50,717 bases of DNA from CAZRIZ01 sp964625885 (GCA_964625885.1 CAZVBM010000006.1:1-50717); one strand, 5' to 3'. Positions 15,866 through 25,216 are shown, counted from the first letter of the stretch. Program-made: numbers and translations. The notes: generated by a model not told the origin, from the letters alone.

Positions 15866-16351
15866 CTACTTTACACTCCTAGCAAAATGAGCAAAGGCGC
15901 GGTTGGCCTCAGCCATTTTGTGAGTATCTTCTTTCTTTTTAAAGGCAGCACCGGTTTCGTTGTAGGCGTCAACAATTTCTTGGGCAAGACGCTTCTCGTA
16001 TGGCATGCCAGAACGGGCCCGAGCTGATTGTACCAACCAACTAAAAGCAAAATGCTGTTGGCGATGACCAGCAATTGGGAATGGAATCTGATAGTTAGCT
16101 CCACCAACACGAGTAGAGCGAACTTCAAAGTTTGGTGAAACGTTTTTCAAAGCTTTTTCAAAGATTTCAATCGGATCTTCGCTCTTTAATTGGCGAGCGG
16201 CCATCTCGAGAGCCTTGTAGACTTTGCGCTCAGCGGTTGATTTCTTACCGTCAAGCATCGATTTGTTGATTAAGCGCTGCACCAACACACTATCATATTT
16301 GCGATCTGGTGTGATTTTGCGCTGTAATTTCTTAGTAACTTTGCGTGGCAT
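15866..16351 (-). CDS. rpsG: 30S ribosomal protein S7
   Basis: 161 aa, slightly longer than the common 156. The family start MPRKVTKKLQRKITPDRKYDS is recognisable, with LVQRLINKSMLDGKKSTAERKVYKALE and the rRNA-binding VRSTRVGGANYQIPFPI. It nucleates the 30S head. It lies 2 nt after rpsL and 7 nt before fusA in the str-type operon. In E. coli S7 represses this operon by binding its mRNA; the sequence here does not show whether that holds, but a hairpin exists in the rpsL leader. Confidence 0.97.
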   Translation of the reverse strand: MPRKVTKKLQRKITPDRKYDSVLVQRLINKSMLDGKKSTAERKVYKALEMAARQLKSEDPIEIFEKALKNVSPNFEVRSTRVGGANYQIPFPIAGHRQQHFAFSWLVQSARARSGMPYEKRLAQEIVDAYNETGAAFKKKEDTHKMAEANRAFAHFARSVK

Positions 16352-16353
16352 GA

Positions 16354-16767
16354 TTATTTCTTACCTTTCTTGGCGCCGTACTTCGAACGGCCCTGTTTGC
16401 GGTCTTGGACGCCCTGAAGGTCGAGTGAGCCACGAACGATGTGATAACGTACACCAGGTAGATCTGGCACGCGACCACCACGAACTAGCACCACAGCGTG
16501 CTCTTGGAGGTTGTGGCCTTCACCACCGATATAGGCCCAAACTTCGTGACCATTGGTCAAGCGAACACGGGCAACTTTACGTAGCGCCGAGTTTGGTTTC
16601 TTTGGCGTTTTAGTAGTAACTTTCAAGCAAACACCGCGCTTAAAAGGTGCATCTTGGTCGTAATAACGAGTCTTGAGCGTGTTTTGAATCCGTCCCAGAG
16701 CTGGTGATTTTGACTTTTTAGTGACCTTTTTGCGAGGCTTGCGTACTAATTGATTAATAGTAGGCAT
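16354..16767 (-). CDS. rpsL: 30S ribosomal protein S12
   Basis: 137 aa, full length. Decoding-centre protein. The conserved loops KTPKKPNSALRK and PDLPGVRYHIVRG are intact and carry the lysines at which streptomycin-resistance changes arise, so they look wild-type. Leads the rpsL-rpsG-fusA operon. The leader has a promoter at 16893-16920 and hairpins; GAGGAG lies before the ATG. Confidence 0.97.
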   Translation of the reverse strand: MPTINQLVRKPRKKVTKKSKSPALGRIQNTLKTRYYDQDAPFKRGVCLKVTTKTPKKPNSALRKVARVRLTNGHEVWAYIGGEGHNLQEHAVVLVRGGRVPDLPGVRYHIVRGSLDLQGVQDRKQGRSKYGAKKGKK

Positions 16768-16797
16768 TAGAAAATATTCTCCTCTTAAAAATATAGT

Positions 16798-16827
16798 GTC
16801 AACACGAGCAGCAACTCAGGTGTTGAC
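16798..16827 (-). promoter_or_regulatory. Hairpin in the rpsL leader
   Basis: Perfect 8-bp GTCAACAC/GTGTTGAC stem (16798-16805 with 16820-16827), ending about 17 nt before the Shine-Dalgarno. A second GGTGT/ACACC hairpin lies upstream in the same leader. It may be a site for autogenous control. Confidence 0.5.
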
Positions 16828-16892
16828 TGATCGAGCGTGAAATCGGTGTTGTACACCCACCAAAATCGCCTCGATGTGAAACTCTAGCGAGT

Positions 16893-16920
16893 ATTATAAC
16901 AAAAAAAGCTTAAAAAGCAA
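16893..16920 (-). promoter_or_regulatory. rpsL-rpsG-fusA promoter
   Basis: -35 TTGCTT (16915-16920), 16 nt, -10 TATAAT (16893-16898), giving a ~120-nt leader. Confidence 0.65.
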
Positions 16921-16947
16921 TGAAAAAGTGGGCATAAAGCCCACTTT
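16921..16947 (-). terminator. Terminator overlapping the stop of the 16946-17383 gene
   Basis: 9-bp AAAGTGGGC/GCCCACTTT stem (16925-16933 with 16939-16947), followed by TTC on the minus strand; the 3' arm supplies the U run. It overlaps the stop codon. Confidence 0.75.
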
Positions 16948-17383
16948 ATAGTACGGTTTTGAAGAAATTCTCACCGTACGTCACCCCTATAATCAAAAAA
17001 TTGAATATAAGGGCCAGCAGTTTGGCGGCAGCCCTGTCGTTTTCTTTGTTGGGGTATTTGATGTTCATATATTCATACACCCCTCCTGCAAAAACAACAC
17101 CCACCAATGAGCCAATAACATAGAAGTTAGCGATGCGGCGTAGCCACTCCGCTGCTTTTATGCTAATACCAGACTCGACCGGTGAAGGGAAGATAAGGTG
17201 GAGCAGAATCATGATAATGGTTGAGATCACCATAATCACTTGCCCCCGCAGCCAGATATTAGACACCAAGTAAGCGTCACCATCTGACTCGCCCTTCCTC
17301 AGACTTTTTATTACGACTTTTGTCGCAATAAAGGTGGCCACCAGGCTAAGAACCGCGGCAACAGATGTAAAAAATATAGACAT
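16946..17383 (-). CDS. Small polytopic membrane protein, 145 aa
   Basis: Unrecognised. Four hydrophobic segments: ~4-22 (FFTSVAAVLSLVATFIATKVV), ~48-66 (VIMVISTIIMILLHLIF), ~88-107 (FYVIGSLVGVVFAGGVY) and ~125-142 (LLALIFNFLIIGVTYG). Start at 17383 (MSIFFTSV) is chosen because AGGAGGG is correctly placed; a longer reading from 17410 would contain the Shine-Dalgarno itself. Promoter is perfect consensus: TTGACA (17464-17469), 17 nt, TGC-TATAAT (17441-17446), and a small hairpin lies in the UTR. Single-gene unit between rpoC and rpsL. Confidence 0.75.
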   Translation of the reverse strand: MSIFFTSVAAVLSLVATFIATKVVIKSLRKGESDGDAYLVSNIWLRGQVIMVISTIIMILLHLIFPSPVESGISIKAAEWLRRIANFYVIGSLVGVVFAGGVYEYMNIKYPNKENDRAAAKLLALIFNFLIIGVTYGENFFKTVL

Positions 17384-17440
17384 ACATGCCCTCCTTCTAT
17401 CTTTTCTCATCTACTGATGGGAAAGTACTATTGTCCTTTA

Positions 17441-17469
17441 ATTATAGCATACCATGAGCAGTTTGTCAA
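17441..17469 (-). promoter_or_regulatory. Consensus promoter of the 16946-17383 gene
   Basis: TTGACA, 17 nt, extended TGC-TATAAT: a full match to the sigma70 consensus. Confidence 0.85.
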
Positions 17470-17483
17470 TAACACTCATGCTA

Positions 17484-17517
17484 ACCAAAAAGCGCCCTGT
17501 TTTAGATACTGGGCGCT
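17484..17517 (-). terminator. rpoBC terminator
   Basis: AGCGCCC/GGGCGCT stem (17491-17497 with 17511-17517), then TTTTTGG on the minus strand. Confidence 0.85.
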
Positions 17518-17539
17518 TGATTTGGGTTAGCTAACAGAA

Positions 17540-20500
17540 TTAGCCTTCGGCGACGTCTTTCATCTCATCGAGAGCTGATTCAACATCGACATAACCACCG
17601 CCTAGTGATTCATCGTTTTCTTCTAAATCAGTGTTAGAGACGTACTCTTCATCGCGATGATCTGGCTCTTCGTCAGTATCAATCTGACTGTAGTCAGTAT
17701 TATCTTCCACACCAGTACCAACTGGGATCTTATGGCCGATAATGACATTTTCCTTGAGACCCTTGAGGTTATCGACTCGGCCAGTGGTGGCGGCGTTGAT
17801 AAGCACTCGAGTGGTATCTTGGAAGGACGCGGCTGACAAGAAGCTGTCGCTCCAGATAGCAACCTTAGTGATACCAAGTAGCAACTGGCGGTACTCAACT
17901 TCTTTCTTGCCGACCTCTTTAAGCTTGATGTTTTCATCAATCACAGCGGCCTTGGAGACGATATCACCCATGACGAAGCTGGAATCACCCGGCTCTTCAA
18001 TCTGGACGCGGCTAAACATCTGTTTGACGATAATCTCAAGATGCTTATCAGCCACATCTTGACCCTGGGCAGCGTAGATATGCAGAACTTCGTTGATAAT
18101 GTAGCGCTGAGTTGCTTCAACACCCTTGAGGCGCATCAAATCATGAAGATTGATTGAACCAGAGGTCAAGCGATCACCGGCTTCAACCTTGTCACCAGCG
18201 GCAACCATGAGTTGAACAGAGTTTGGCGCTTCGTACTGAAGCGGCGCGGCCACTGGACCAACAATGTCAATGCGGTCCTTGAAGACCTTGGCACGACCAT
18301 CAATTGGGGCGACAATTGGCTTTCCATCCTTAGTTTCAGCCACAACATCACCAACTTTTATTTCGTCGTTTGACTTAATCTTAGCTTCAGCATCAGCCAG
18401 GTCGATACTTTCCACCTGAGCGTCGGTTGGCTTAACTTGAATAACAAACTTCTCGTCTTTCTCCCAGACATCGACAATACCAGCTAGTTCGGTCAGAACA
18501 GCCTGACCCTTCGGTGTGCGAGCCTCAAACAACTCCTCAACACGCGGTAGACCAGTGGTAATATCTGAACCACCGACACCTGAGCTGTGAAAGGTGTTAA
18601 GCGTCAGCTGTGTACCTGGCTCACCGACCGATTGAGCGGCGATAACACCAACTGGTTGATGTGAACGCACCAATTCACCAGTTGACATATCAATGCCGTA
18701 ACTCTTACGACTAATACCGTGAGTGGTGTTAGCAGTTAGGACACTTTGAATCTTGACGCTCTCAATAGATTTGTCAGCTTCAATCTTGGCGGCGACAGCT
18801 TTGGTAATCAGCTCGTCTTTCTTGACATAGTCACCCACGTCTTCGGCGGCGTAACGGCCATAGAGACGTTCACCGAAATCAATCATGGTAACTTCAGTAT
18901 CGCTACGGAAGATTTCAAAGCCCGGATCGGTTGGATCGTCTTCATTTTCAGTTGTAAAGACGTCTTGAGCGACATCAACCAAACGACGAGTTAGGTAACC
19001 CGAGTCGGCAGTTTTCAAAGCGGTATCAATCAAACCCTTACGTGAACCACGAGTGGCAACGTAAGCTTCAAGTGACGACAGACCTTCGATATAACTATGC
19101 TTAATCGGCAACTCAATTTCTCGGTTGGTGGTATCCACCTGAACACCAATCATTGAGCTACCCATCTTGACGTTTGAAACATCACCACGAGCGCCTGAGT
19201 TGACCATGACACTAATTGGCGTATCCATAGTCTCAAGCTGCTTTTTAATATGTTCGCTAATATTCTTGTCAACATTGCGCCAGTTTTGAACAGTTAGAGT
19301 ATAGCGTTCTTTTTCGGTAATCAGACCCTCTTCAAAGCTGGCTGAAATCTCGGCGGCACGCTTGTTGCCGTCTTCAATCATGTCATCAACTTCGTCGAAG
19401 TAGATATAGTCATTACGACCAATCGAAACGGCGCCGATTGTAGCATACTTAAAGGCCAGCTCTTTCAGGCGGTCGGCAGTTTCAGTCGTAGCAACTGGAC
19501 CATCTTGATCATAAATCTTAGCCAAGACTTTTTTCATCTGCTTTTTGGTTTGGACATCTTCCTGGTACGGGAAGTCTTCTGGTAAAGCTTCGTTGAAGTA
19601 AACTCGGCCAAGTGTAGTATTGCGGATTTCGCCCTTTGCAAAGACGCGAATTGGCGTCTGCAGCTCAATCTTACCACTCTCATAGGCCGCCTCAGCTTCA
19701 TAAATTGAGGCAAAGGCCTTGCGTTCCTTGGTTTGAGCGCTTGGTTTCTCGTAAGTTAGATAGTAATTACCGAGCACGATATCCTGAGCCACCGAAAGAA
19801 TTGGTGAACCGTCGGCTGGCTTGAGTAAGTTTTGAACTGGCGCCATCAAAGTTCTAGCTTCTTCTTGGGCTTTCTTGGAAAGTGGCAAATGGACAGCCAT
19901 CTGGTCGCCATCGTAGTCGGCGTTGAAGCCGTTGGCGACTAATGGATGAAGCTTGATAGCCTTGCCCTCAACTAGAACCGGCTGGAAAGCCTGAACACTC
20001 AAGCGGTGAAGTGATGGTGCACGGTTTAGGAGCACGTAGCGATCTTTGATAACCTCGTCGAGCGCATCCCAGACACAAGCCTCGCCGGACTCGATTAAAC
20101 GAGTAGCTGACTTAATGTTGTGAGCATGCTCATGGCGAATTAACCAAGAAATCACAAACGGCTTAAATAGCTCAACCGCCATTTGCTTTGGAATACCACA
20201 CTGGTGAATCTTCAGCTCTGGACCAACTACAATAACCGAGCGACCAGAATAGTCGACGCGCTTACCAAGTAGGTTTTGGCGGAAACGACCTTGCTTACCC
20301 TTGAGCATATCGCTTAGGCTCTTGAGGCGTCGGCGATTACCGGTGGCTGAAGCGCCGCGGTTGCTGCGGGTGGCGTTGTTATCAATTAAAGCATCAACGG
20401 CTTCTTGCAGCATACGCATTTCGTTGCGACAGATTACATCTGGAGCCTTTAGCTCAATCAGCTTCTTTAAGCGATTGTTGCGGTTAATAACTCGGCGATA

Positions 20501-21475
20501 TAAATCGTTTAAGTCAGAGGTAGCAAAGCGACCACCGGCCAATTGCACCATTGGACGTAGATCTGGTGGAATTACTGGCAGGACTGTCAAGCAGAGGCTA
20601 TTTGGTCGAATACCAGCGTTTTTCATACCCTCAAGGGTCTTTAGACGTTTCAAAATCTTTTTGTGTCGTTGGCCCTTGGCACTCTCTGCCTCTTCGGTCA
20701 GCGACTCAATCAACTTATCTAGATCGATTTCGTCCAACATCTGCTTAATAGCCTTAGCGCCCATACCAACAGTAATTAGATCAGCCAGCTCATCTGACAA
20801 AGCACGATAATCGGTTTCGGTAATCAACGCCCATTTGGTTAAGCTCTCGAGTTGTGATTTTTGTAACAAGTAATCAGCTTCGAGGTCTTCTAGTTCTTTA
20901 GCTTGATCTTTGGCTAGCTTAGCAATTTCAACATCCGACTTGTCTACGGCTTCTTTTTCAAAACGCAATTGAATGGCTTGCTTAGCGGCCGTGTTGGTAG
21001 CCTCCAGATCTTCTAGCATCTTATCGCGCTTCTCTTCATCAACTGAGAGAATCACATAGCTAGCAAAGTAGACAATGCGCTCAATGTTCTTAACAGTCAT
21101 ACCAAGCAGTAAACTCATCGCGCTTGGTGTACCACGCATGAACCAAATATGCGCTACTGGTACAGCCAACTCAATATGGCCCATGCGCTCGCGACGAACA
21201 ATTGACTTCGTGACTAGTTCGCCATTTTTATCAACCGCTGCTTCGCGCGAGCGAACACCTTTTAGCTTACTATCGTGCGGGTTAATATCCTTAACTGGCC
21301 CGAAGATGCGTTCACAGAACAAGCCATCGCGTTCTGGTTTTTGGGTACGATAGTTGATTGTTTCTGGCTTAGTGACCTCGCCATGACTCCATCTCAGAAC
21401 TTCCTCTGGTGAAGCGACGGCTAGACGTACGGCGTTGAAATCAATCTCGCGTTCGTTTGGGTTAAAGCGTGCCAT
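17540..21475 (-). CDS. rpoC: RNA polymerase beta' subunit, lacking usual zinc sites
   Basis: 1311 aa. The catalytic Mg motif is NADYDGDQM at ~518-526, with Tyr in place of the usual Phe. The bridge/trigger regions are recognisable (GVIAAQSVGEPGTQLTLNTFHSSG, GLPRVEELFEAR). The N-terminal zinc-binding site normally formed by four Cys just after LFCERIFGP is absent: residues ~55-100 have no Cys after C54. The second zinc site before GVIAAQS is also gone; that segment reads SVLTANTTHGISRKSYG. The start overlaps the rpoB stop (TAATG). The C-terminal tail is acidic. A pronounced coiled region (~145-210) is present. Identity is certain; the loss of both zinc sites is unusual. Confidence 0.97.
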   Translation of the reverse strand: MARFNPNEREIDFNAVRLAVASPEEVLRWSHGEVTKPETINYRTQKPERDGLFCERIFGPVKDINPHDSKLKGVRSREAAVDKNGELVTKSIVRRERMGHIELAVPVAHIWFMRGTPSAMSLLLGMTVKNIERIVYFASYVILSVDEEKRDKMLEDLEATNTAAKQAIQLRFEKEAVDKSDVEIAKLAKDQAKELEDLEADYLLQKSQLESLTKWALITETDYRALSDELADLITVGMGAKAIKQMLDEIDLDKLIESLTEEAESAKGQRHKKILKRLKTLEGMKNAGIRPNSLCLTVLPVIPPDLRPMVQLAGGRFATSDLNDLYRRVINRNNRLKKLIELKAPDVICRNEMRMLQEAVDALIDNNATRSNRGASATGNRRRLKSLSDMLKGKQGRFRQNLLGKRVDYSGRSVIVVGPELKIHQCGIPKQMAVELFKPFVISWLIRHEHAHNIKSATRLIESGEACVWDALDEVIKDRYVLLNRAPSLHRLSVQAFQPVLVEGKAIKLHPLVANGFNADYDGDQMAVHLPLSKKAQEEARTLMAPVQNLLKPADGSPILSVAQDIVLGNYYLTYEKPSAQTKERKAFASIYEAEAAYESGKIELQTPIRVFAKGEIRNTTLGRVYFNEALPEDFPYQEDVQTKKQMKKVLAKIYDQDGPVATTETADRLKELAFKYATIGAVSIGRNDYIYFDEVDDMIEDGNKRAAEISASFEEGLITEKERYTLTVQNWRNVDKNISEHIKKQLETMDTPISVMVNSGARGDVSNVKMGSSMIGVQVDTTNREIELPIKHSYIEGLSSLEAYVATRGSRKGLIDTALKTADSGYLTRRLVDVAQDVFTTENEDDPTDPGFEIFRSDTEVTMIDFGERLYGRYAAEDVGDYVKKDELITKAVAAKIEADKSIESVKIQSVLTANTTHGISRKSYGIDMSTGELVRSHQPVGVIAAQSVGEPGTQLTLNTFHSSGVGGSDITTGLPRVEELFEARTPKGQAVLTELAGIVDVWEKDEKFVIQVKPTDAQVESIDLADAEAKIKSNDEIKVGDVVAETKDGKPIVAPIDGRAKVFKDRIDIVGPVAAPLQYEAPNSVQLMVAAGDKVEAGDRLTSGSINLHDLMRLKGVEATQRYIINEVLHIYAAQGQDVADKHLEIIVKQMFSRVQIEEPGDSSFVMGDIVSKAAVIDENIKLKEVGKKEVEYRQLLLGITKVAIWSDSFLSAASFQDTTRVLINAATTGRVDNLKGLKENVIIGHKIPVGTGVEDNTDYSQIDTDEEPDHRDEEYVSNTDLEENDESLGGGYVDVESALDEMKDVAEG

Positions 21476-24400
21476 TATTGTTCCTCCTCTTCTGTTGCGC
21501 TTGTTTCGTCAGCTATATCTTCGATTTGCATACCGAGTAACTCTTCATCCTCCTCAAACTCGGCCATGTCATCGGGCGGTAGCTCAATCTCTTCGTCGAC
21601 AAGCTTAGTTGTAGTTTGATTTTCTTTGGCGTCATTAGCATCAATCACCTCGTCTTCGTCAGTATTAATCAGATCTGCCCTTAAGCCTAAACCTTGAAGC
21701 TCTTTTACTAAGACATTAAACGATTCCGGAACTTTTGGTCCAACAATCGGCTCATTTTTGATAATCGACTCGTAGGCTTTAGCACGGCCAAAAACATCAT
21801 CAGATTTGATAGTTAACATTTCTTGTAAGGTTGAGGCAGCGCCATAAGCTTCTAGCGCCCAGACCTCCATCTCTCCGAAGCGCTGGCCGCCATTTTGCGC
21901 CTTACCGCCAAGCGGCTGTTGGGTCACCATAGTGTATGGACCGGTTGAGCGCGCGTGGATCTTATCAGCCACCATGTGGTGGAGCTTCATCATATACATC
22001 ACACCAACTGTGACCGGTTCTTCAAACGGTTCGCCAGTTTGGCCATCAAATAACCTAACCTTGCCTGATTTATCAATACCAGCTTTTTCTAATTCTTTGG
22101 CAATAGACTCCTCTGGGGCACCAAAGTAAGACACCGTAGCTGCCTTGTACCCAAGAGAGCGGGCCGCCATACCAAGTGGCAGCTCAAATAGCTGACCGAG
22201 GTTCATACGGCTAGGCACACCGAGTGGGTTCAAAACAATATCAATTGGCGTACCATCAGCCATAAATGGCATATCCTCTTTGGGTAGGACACGGGCAATC
22301 ACACCCTTATTGCCATAGCGACCGGCCATCTTGTCACCAACTTGAATTTTACGGGTTTGAGCGACAAAAATTTGAATTTGCATCAAGACGCCAGCTTTTA
22401 GGTCGTAACCATCTTCCCGACGGAAGACTTTAACGCCAATGACTTTACCGCCACCAGCGTTGTCCATGCGCTTAGATGTGTCGCGAACATCTTTGGCTTT
22501 CTCGCCAAAGATAGCGCGGAGCAAGCGCTCCTCGCTTGATAATTCTTGCTCGCCTTTTGGCGTAATCTTACCAACCAAGACATCACCAGCCTGGACCTCT
22601 GAACCAATCTGCACAATACCATCTTCATCTAGGTGGCGCAGGCTTTCTTCGGACACATTTGGAATATCACGAGTAACAATCTCGGCACCAAGCTTCGTCT
22701 CGCGAACCTCAACAATATAGTCTTTAATATTAATACTTGTTAATTCGTCATCTTCAACTAGGCGACGTGAGATCACAATCGCATCATCCATATTAAAGCC
22801 ATGCCATGGCATGAAGGCCACGAGGAAGTTTTTCCCAAGCGCAATTTCGCCATCGGCAACCGAGGCGCCCTCAATTAAGATGTCGCCTTTCTTGACTTTA
22901 TCACCTCGAGTCACCATAACGCGTTGATCAAAACAGCGATCCTCATTAGTCTTCTTAAAATGGACTGGAGTATAGGTTTTTTCGCCAGTTTTATATTTAA
23001 CAACTACCGCATCGGCATCGGCTCGGACAACCTCACCATCAGCTTCGGCCAAAATTAACTGTGAAGAGTTTTCAGCAATTGCCTTTTCAATACCAGTACC
23101 AACAATTGGCGCTTCCGGCTTGACTAGCGGCACAGCCTGGCGCTGCATGTTTGAACCAGTTAGTGAGCGATCGACACGGGTCTTTTCAATAAATGGTACC
23201 AGACCGGCAGTCGCACCAAGGATTTGGCGATAAGCCGCATCCATCATAGTAACTTCACTGGCATCAACCTCAACTGGTTGGAGGTTCTTACGAGCTGACA
23301 CACGAGCGTCAATAAACTGCTTTTTGTCGTTTAGCTTCTCGCCAGCATCAGCGATAATCTCAGCTTTCTCTTGATCAGCATCTAGATAGACGACCTCGTC
23401 GGTCACCTTACCATCTTTAACTCGCAAATAAGGTGTTTCAATAAAACCATATTCATTAATACGTGCATAGGTTGCAATTTTAAGCACCAAACCGATGTTG
23501 CCACCTTCTGGCGTTTCCACGGCACAAACACGGCCATAGTGAGTTGGGTGAGCATCGCGGACCTCAAAGCCGGCACGCTCACGCGTTAGACCACCAGGGC
23601 CCATCGAGCTCAAAGTTCGCTTGTGAGCCAACTCGGATAGCGGGTTAGCTTGATCCATTAACTGTGATAGCTGTGAGCTAGCAAAGAATTCGCGTACCGA
23701 AGCCACGACTGGACGAGCATTAATAAGTTGCGCTGGTGTGACGGTAGAGGCATCAACGATCGTCATGCGGTCCATAATATTGCGCTGCATACGTAAAATA
23801 CCGACGCGAAAATGACGTGCCACTAATTCACCAACCGATTTCACCCGGCGATTTGACAGTGAGTCGATATCATCTGGCTCGCCTTGTTCGTTGTTAAGAC
23901 GAATAATCTCGCGTACAATCGCGATAAAGTCGTCCATCCGGAAGGTGCGGTATTTTTGCGTATTTGGCACATCAATACCCAAGCGCTTGTTGATCTTGTA
24001 GCGACCAACTCGACTATAGTCGTAGCGCTTAAAGTCGTAAAACATTTTTTCAATCATGCCACGAGCATTCTCAACCGTTGCTAAGTCGCCTGGGCGCAGA
24101 CGACGGAAGGTCTCAATCAAAGCTTCAGATGGTGTCTGAGCTGGGTCTTTTTCGAGTGTGGCATCGATGTAGCTCACCTCACCGGTGTCGACGTCTTTGA
24201 ATAGCTCTTTAATTTCTTTGTTGTTGCTGTGCTTTAAAGCTCGCAAGAAAGTTGTAATTGGTAATTTGCGACGGCGATCAATCTTGACGTAAATTGCGCC
24301 ATTGCTAGCGGTTTCAAACTCCAGCCAAGCGCCACGGCCTGGAATGACCTTTGCGCCAAAGAACTTGCGACCATTAATCTCATTTGCATTAAAGAAAACA

Positions 24401-24822
24401 CCGGCCGAACGAATCAGCTGTGAAACCACCACGCGCTCAGTGCCGTTGATCACAAAAGTAGCATGGTCGGTCATCCATGGGTAATTACCCATATAGACTT
24501 CACTCTCTTCAATTGCGCCAGTAGTTTTATTAGTCAGCTCAATCGTTGCCATCATCGGCGCCTCGAAAGTCGTATTGTTTTCAATCGCCTCTTGATAGGT
24601 CAGCTTCGGCTCGTCAAAACGATAGCCCTTGAACCTCAATGATAATTTTTGTTCGGTGTAGTCGTTGATCGGATTGACCTCTTCGAAAATCTCGCCCAAG
24701 CCAGTAGTAATCAATTCGTTCCACGAATCGATCTGGTGTTGAGTGAGATTAGGGATTGGCAAGCGATCATCACGGTCGGTAAAATAAACTCGATCCGCTT
24801 TGGTAGCTTTAGTTTTTGCCAC
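21475..24822 (-). CDS. rpoB: RNA polymerase beta subunit
   Basis: 1115 aa, shorter than E. coli beta (1342 aa) because lineage-specific insertions are missing. Family landmarks: RGAWLEFE, the rifampicin-pocket segment SSQLSQLMDQANPLSELAHKR (~382-402), GPGGLTRERAGFEVRD, HYGRVCAVETPEG, NMDDAIVISRRL, KMAGRYGNKGV and GGKAQNGGQRFGEMEVWALEAYG. Compared with the E. coli rifampicin cluster, position 529 is Thr (Arg in E. coli) and 533 is Met; Q513, D516, H526 and S531 equivalents are kept. The acidic tail (EEDEEL...TEEEEQ) is lineage specific. Promoter (24957-24985) and a structured leader lie upstream. Heads the rpoB-rpoC operon. Confidence 0.97.
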   Translation of the reverse strand: MAKTKATKADRVYFTDRDDRLPIPNLTQHQIDSWNELITTGLGEIFEEVNPINDYTEQKLSLRFKGYRFDEPKLTYQEAIENNTTFEAPMMATIELTNKTTGAIEESEVYMGNYPWMTDHATFVINGTERVVVSQLIRSAGVFFNANEINGRKFFGAKVIPGRGAWLEFETASNGAIYVKIDRRRKLPITTFLRALKHSNNKEIKELFKDVDTGEVSYIDATLEKDPAQTPSEALIETFRRLRPGDLATVENARGMIEKMFYDFKRYDYSRVGRYKINKRLGIDVPNTQKYRTFRMDDFIAIVREIIRLNNEQGEPDDIDSLSNRRVKSVGELVARHFRVGILRMQRNIMDRMTIVDASTVTPAQLINARPVVASVREFFASSQLSQLMDQANPLSELAHKRTLSSMGPGGLTRERAGFEVRDAHPTHYGRVCAVETPEGGNIGLVLKIATYARINEYGFIETPYLRVKDGKVTDEVVYLDADQEKAEIIADAGEKLNDKKQFIDARVSARKNLQPVEVDASEVTMMDAAYRQILGATAGLVPFIEKTRVDRSLTGSNMQRQAVPLVKPEAPIVGTGIEKAIAENSSQLILAEADGEVVRADADAVVVKYKTGEKTYTPVHFKKTNEDRCFDQRVMVTRGDKVKKGDILIEGASVADGEIALGKNFLVAFMPWHGFNMDDAIVISRRLVEDDELTSINIKDYIVEVRETKLGAEIVTRDIPNVSEESLRHLDEDGIVQIGSEVQAGDVLVGKITPKGEQELSSEERLLRAIFGEKAKDVRDTSKRMDNAGGGKVIGVKVFRREDGYDLKAGVLMQIQIFVAQTRKIQVGDKMAGRYGNKGVIARVLPKEDMPFMADGTPIDIVLNPLGVPSRMNLGQLFELPLGMAARSLGYKAATVSYFGAPEESIAKELEKAGIDKSGKVRLFDGQTGEPFEEPVTVGVMYMMKLHHMVADKIHARSTGPYTMVTQQPLGGKAQNGGQRFGEMEVWALEAYGAASTLQEMLTIKSDDVFGRAKAYESIIKNEPIVGPKVPESFNVLVKELQGLGLRADLINTDEDEVIDANDAKENQTTTKLVDEEIELPPDDMAEFEEDEELLGMQIEDIADETSATEEEEQ

Positions 24823-24880
24823 TAATTTCTCCTCGCATTTATAAATTTGGTTAGTGTTGAATCGGCGCCCGAAGGATTCC

Positions 24881-24937
24881 GGCTTTGATTATGCATTAAT
24901 GGTTGTGCCACGCCAATATGCACTAAAAATCAAAGCC
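24881..24937 (-). promoter_or_regulatory. Structured leader in the rpoBC transcript
   Basis: Perfect 9-bp GGCTTTGAT/ATCAAAGCC helix (24881-24889 with 24929-24937) closing a 39-nt interior that itself contains TGCAT/ATGCA and TGG/CCA pairings. A small CCG/CGG stem-loop follows. It sits in the ~105-nt leader before rpoB and could regulate RNAP synthesis. No U-tract follows, so it is not a plain attenuator. Confidence 0.55.
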
Positions 24938-24956
24938 ACACTGCTTCTTGTTGAAT

Positions 24957-24985
24957 ATATTAAACGAAACAGATATAAAAAACAA
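24957..24985 (-). promoter_or_regulatory. rpoBC promoter
   Basis: -35 TTGTTT (24980-24985), 17 nt, -10 TAATAT (24957-24962). Confidence 0.55.
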
Positions 24986-25058
24986 GTCTTTTTTACAACT
25001 TTATCATTCTAGAGGCCGTAGTCGGTATAGTTAAGTGATTGATGGGCCCTACTCCCTA

Positions 25059-25195
25059 TTGTAGTTTGTGGAAAAATATTGTAAAATAATTAACAATTAG
25101 GGTTAAAATTCAATCCAAAATTAGTATATTTACGTAATGGTAAAAGAGCAAACAAAGCTGTGTTGATCATAAAGGCAATTGCTAATTAAGCAATT
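25059..25195 (+). promoter_or_regulatory. Promoter and UTR of the DUF7694-like gene
   Basis: -35 TTGTAG (25059-25064), 17 nt, -10 TAAAAT (25082-25087). The ~120-nt AT-rich UTR ends in a perfect 7-bp AATTGCT/AGCAATT hairpin (25177-25195), then GGGAGGAAG. The rest of the gap between rpoB and this gene (24986-25058) holds nothing I can name. Confidence 0.5.
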
Positions 25196-25216
25196 TAACT
25201 TTAAAGGGAGGAAGTT

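Noticed and set aside
17384..17410. Longer start of the small membrane protein
   Set aside because: The extension would include the AGGAGGG Shine-Dalgarno as codons; the ATG at 17383 is ideally spaced.
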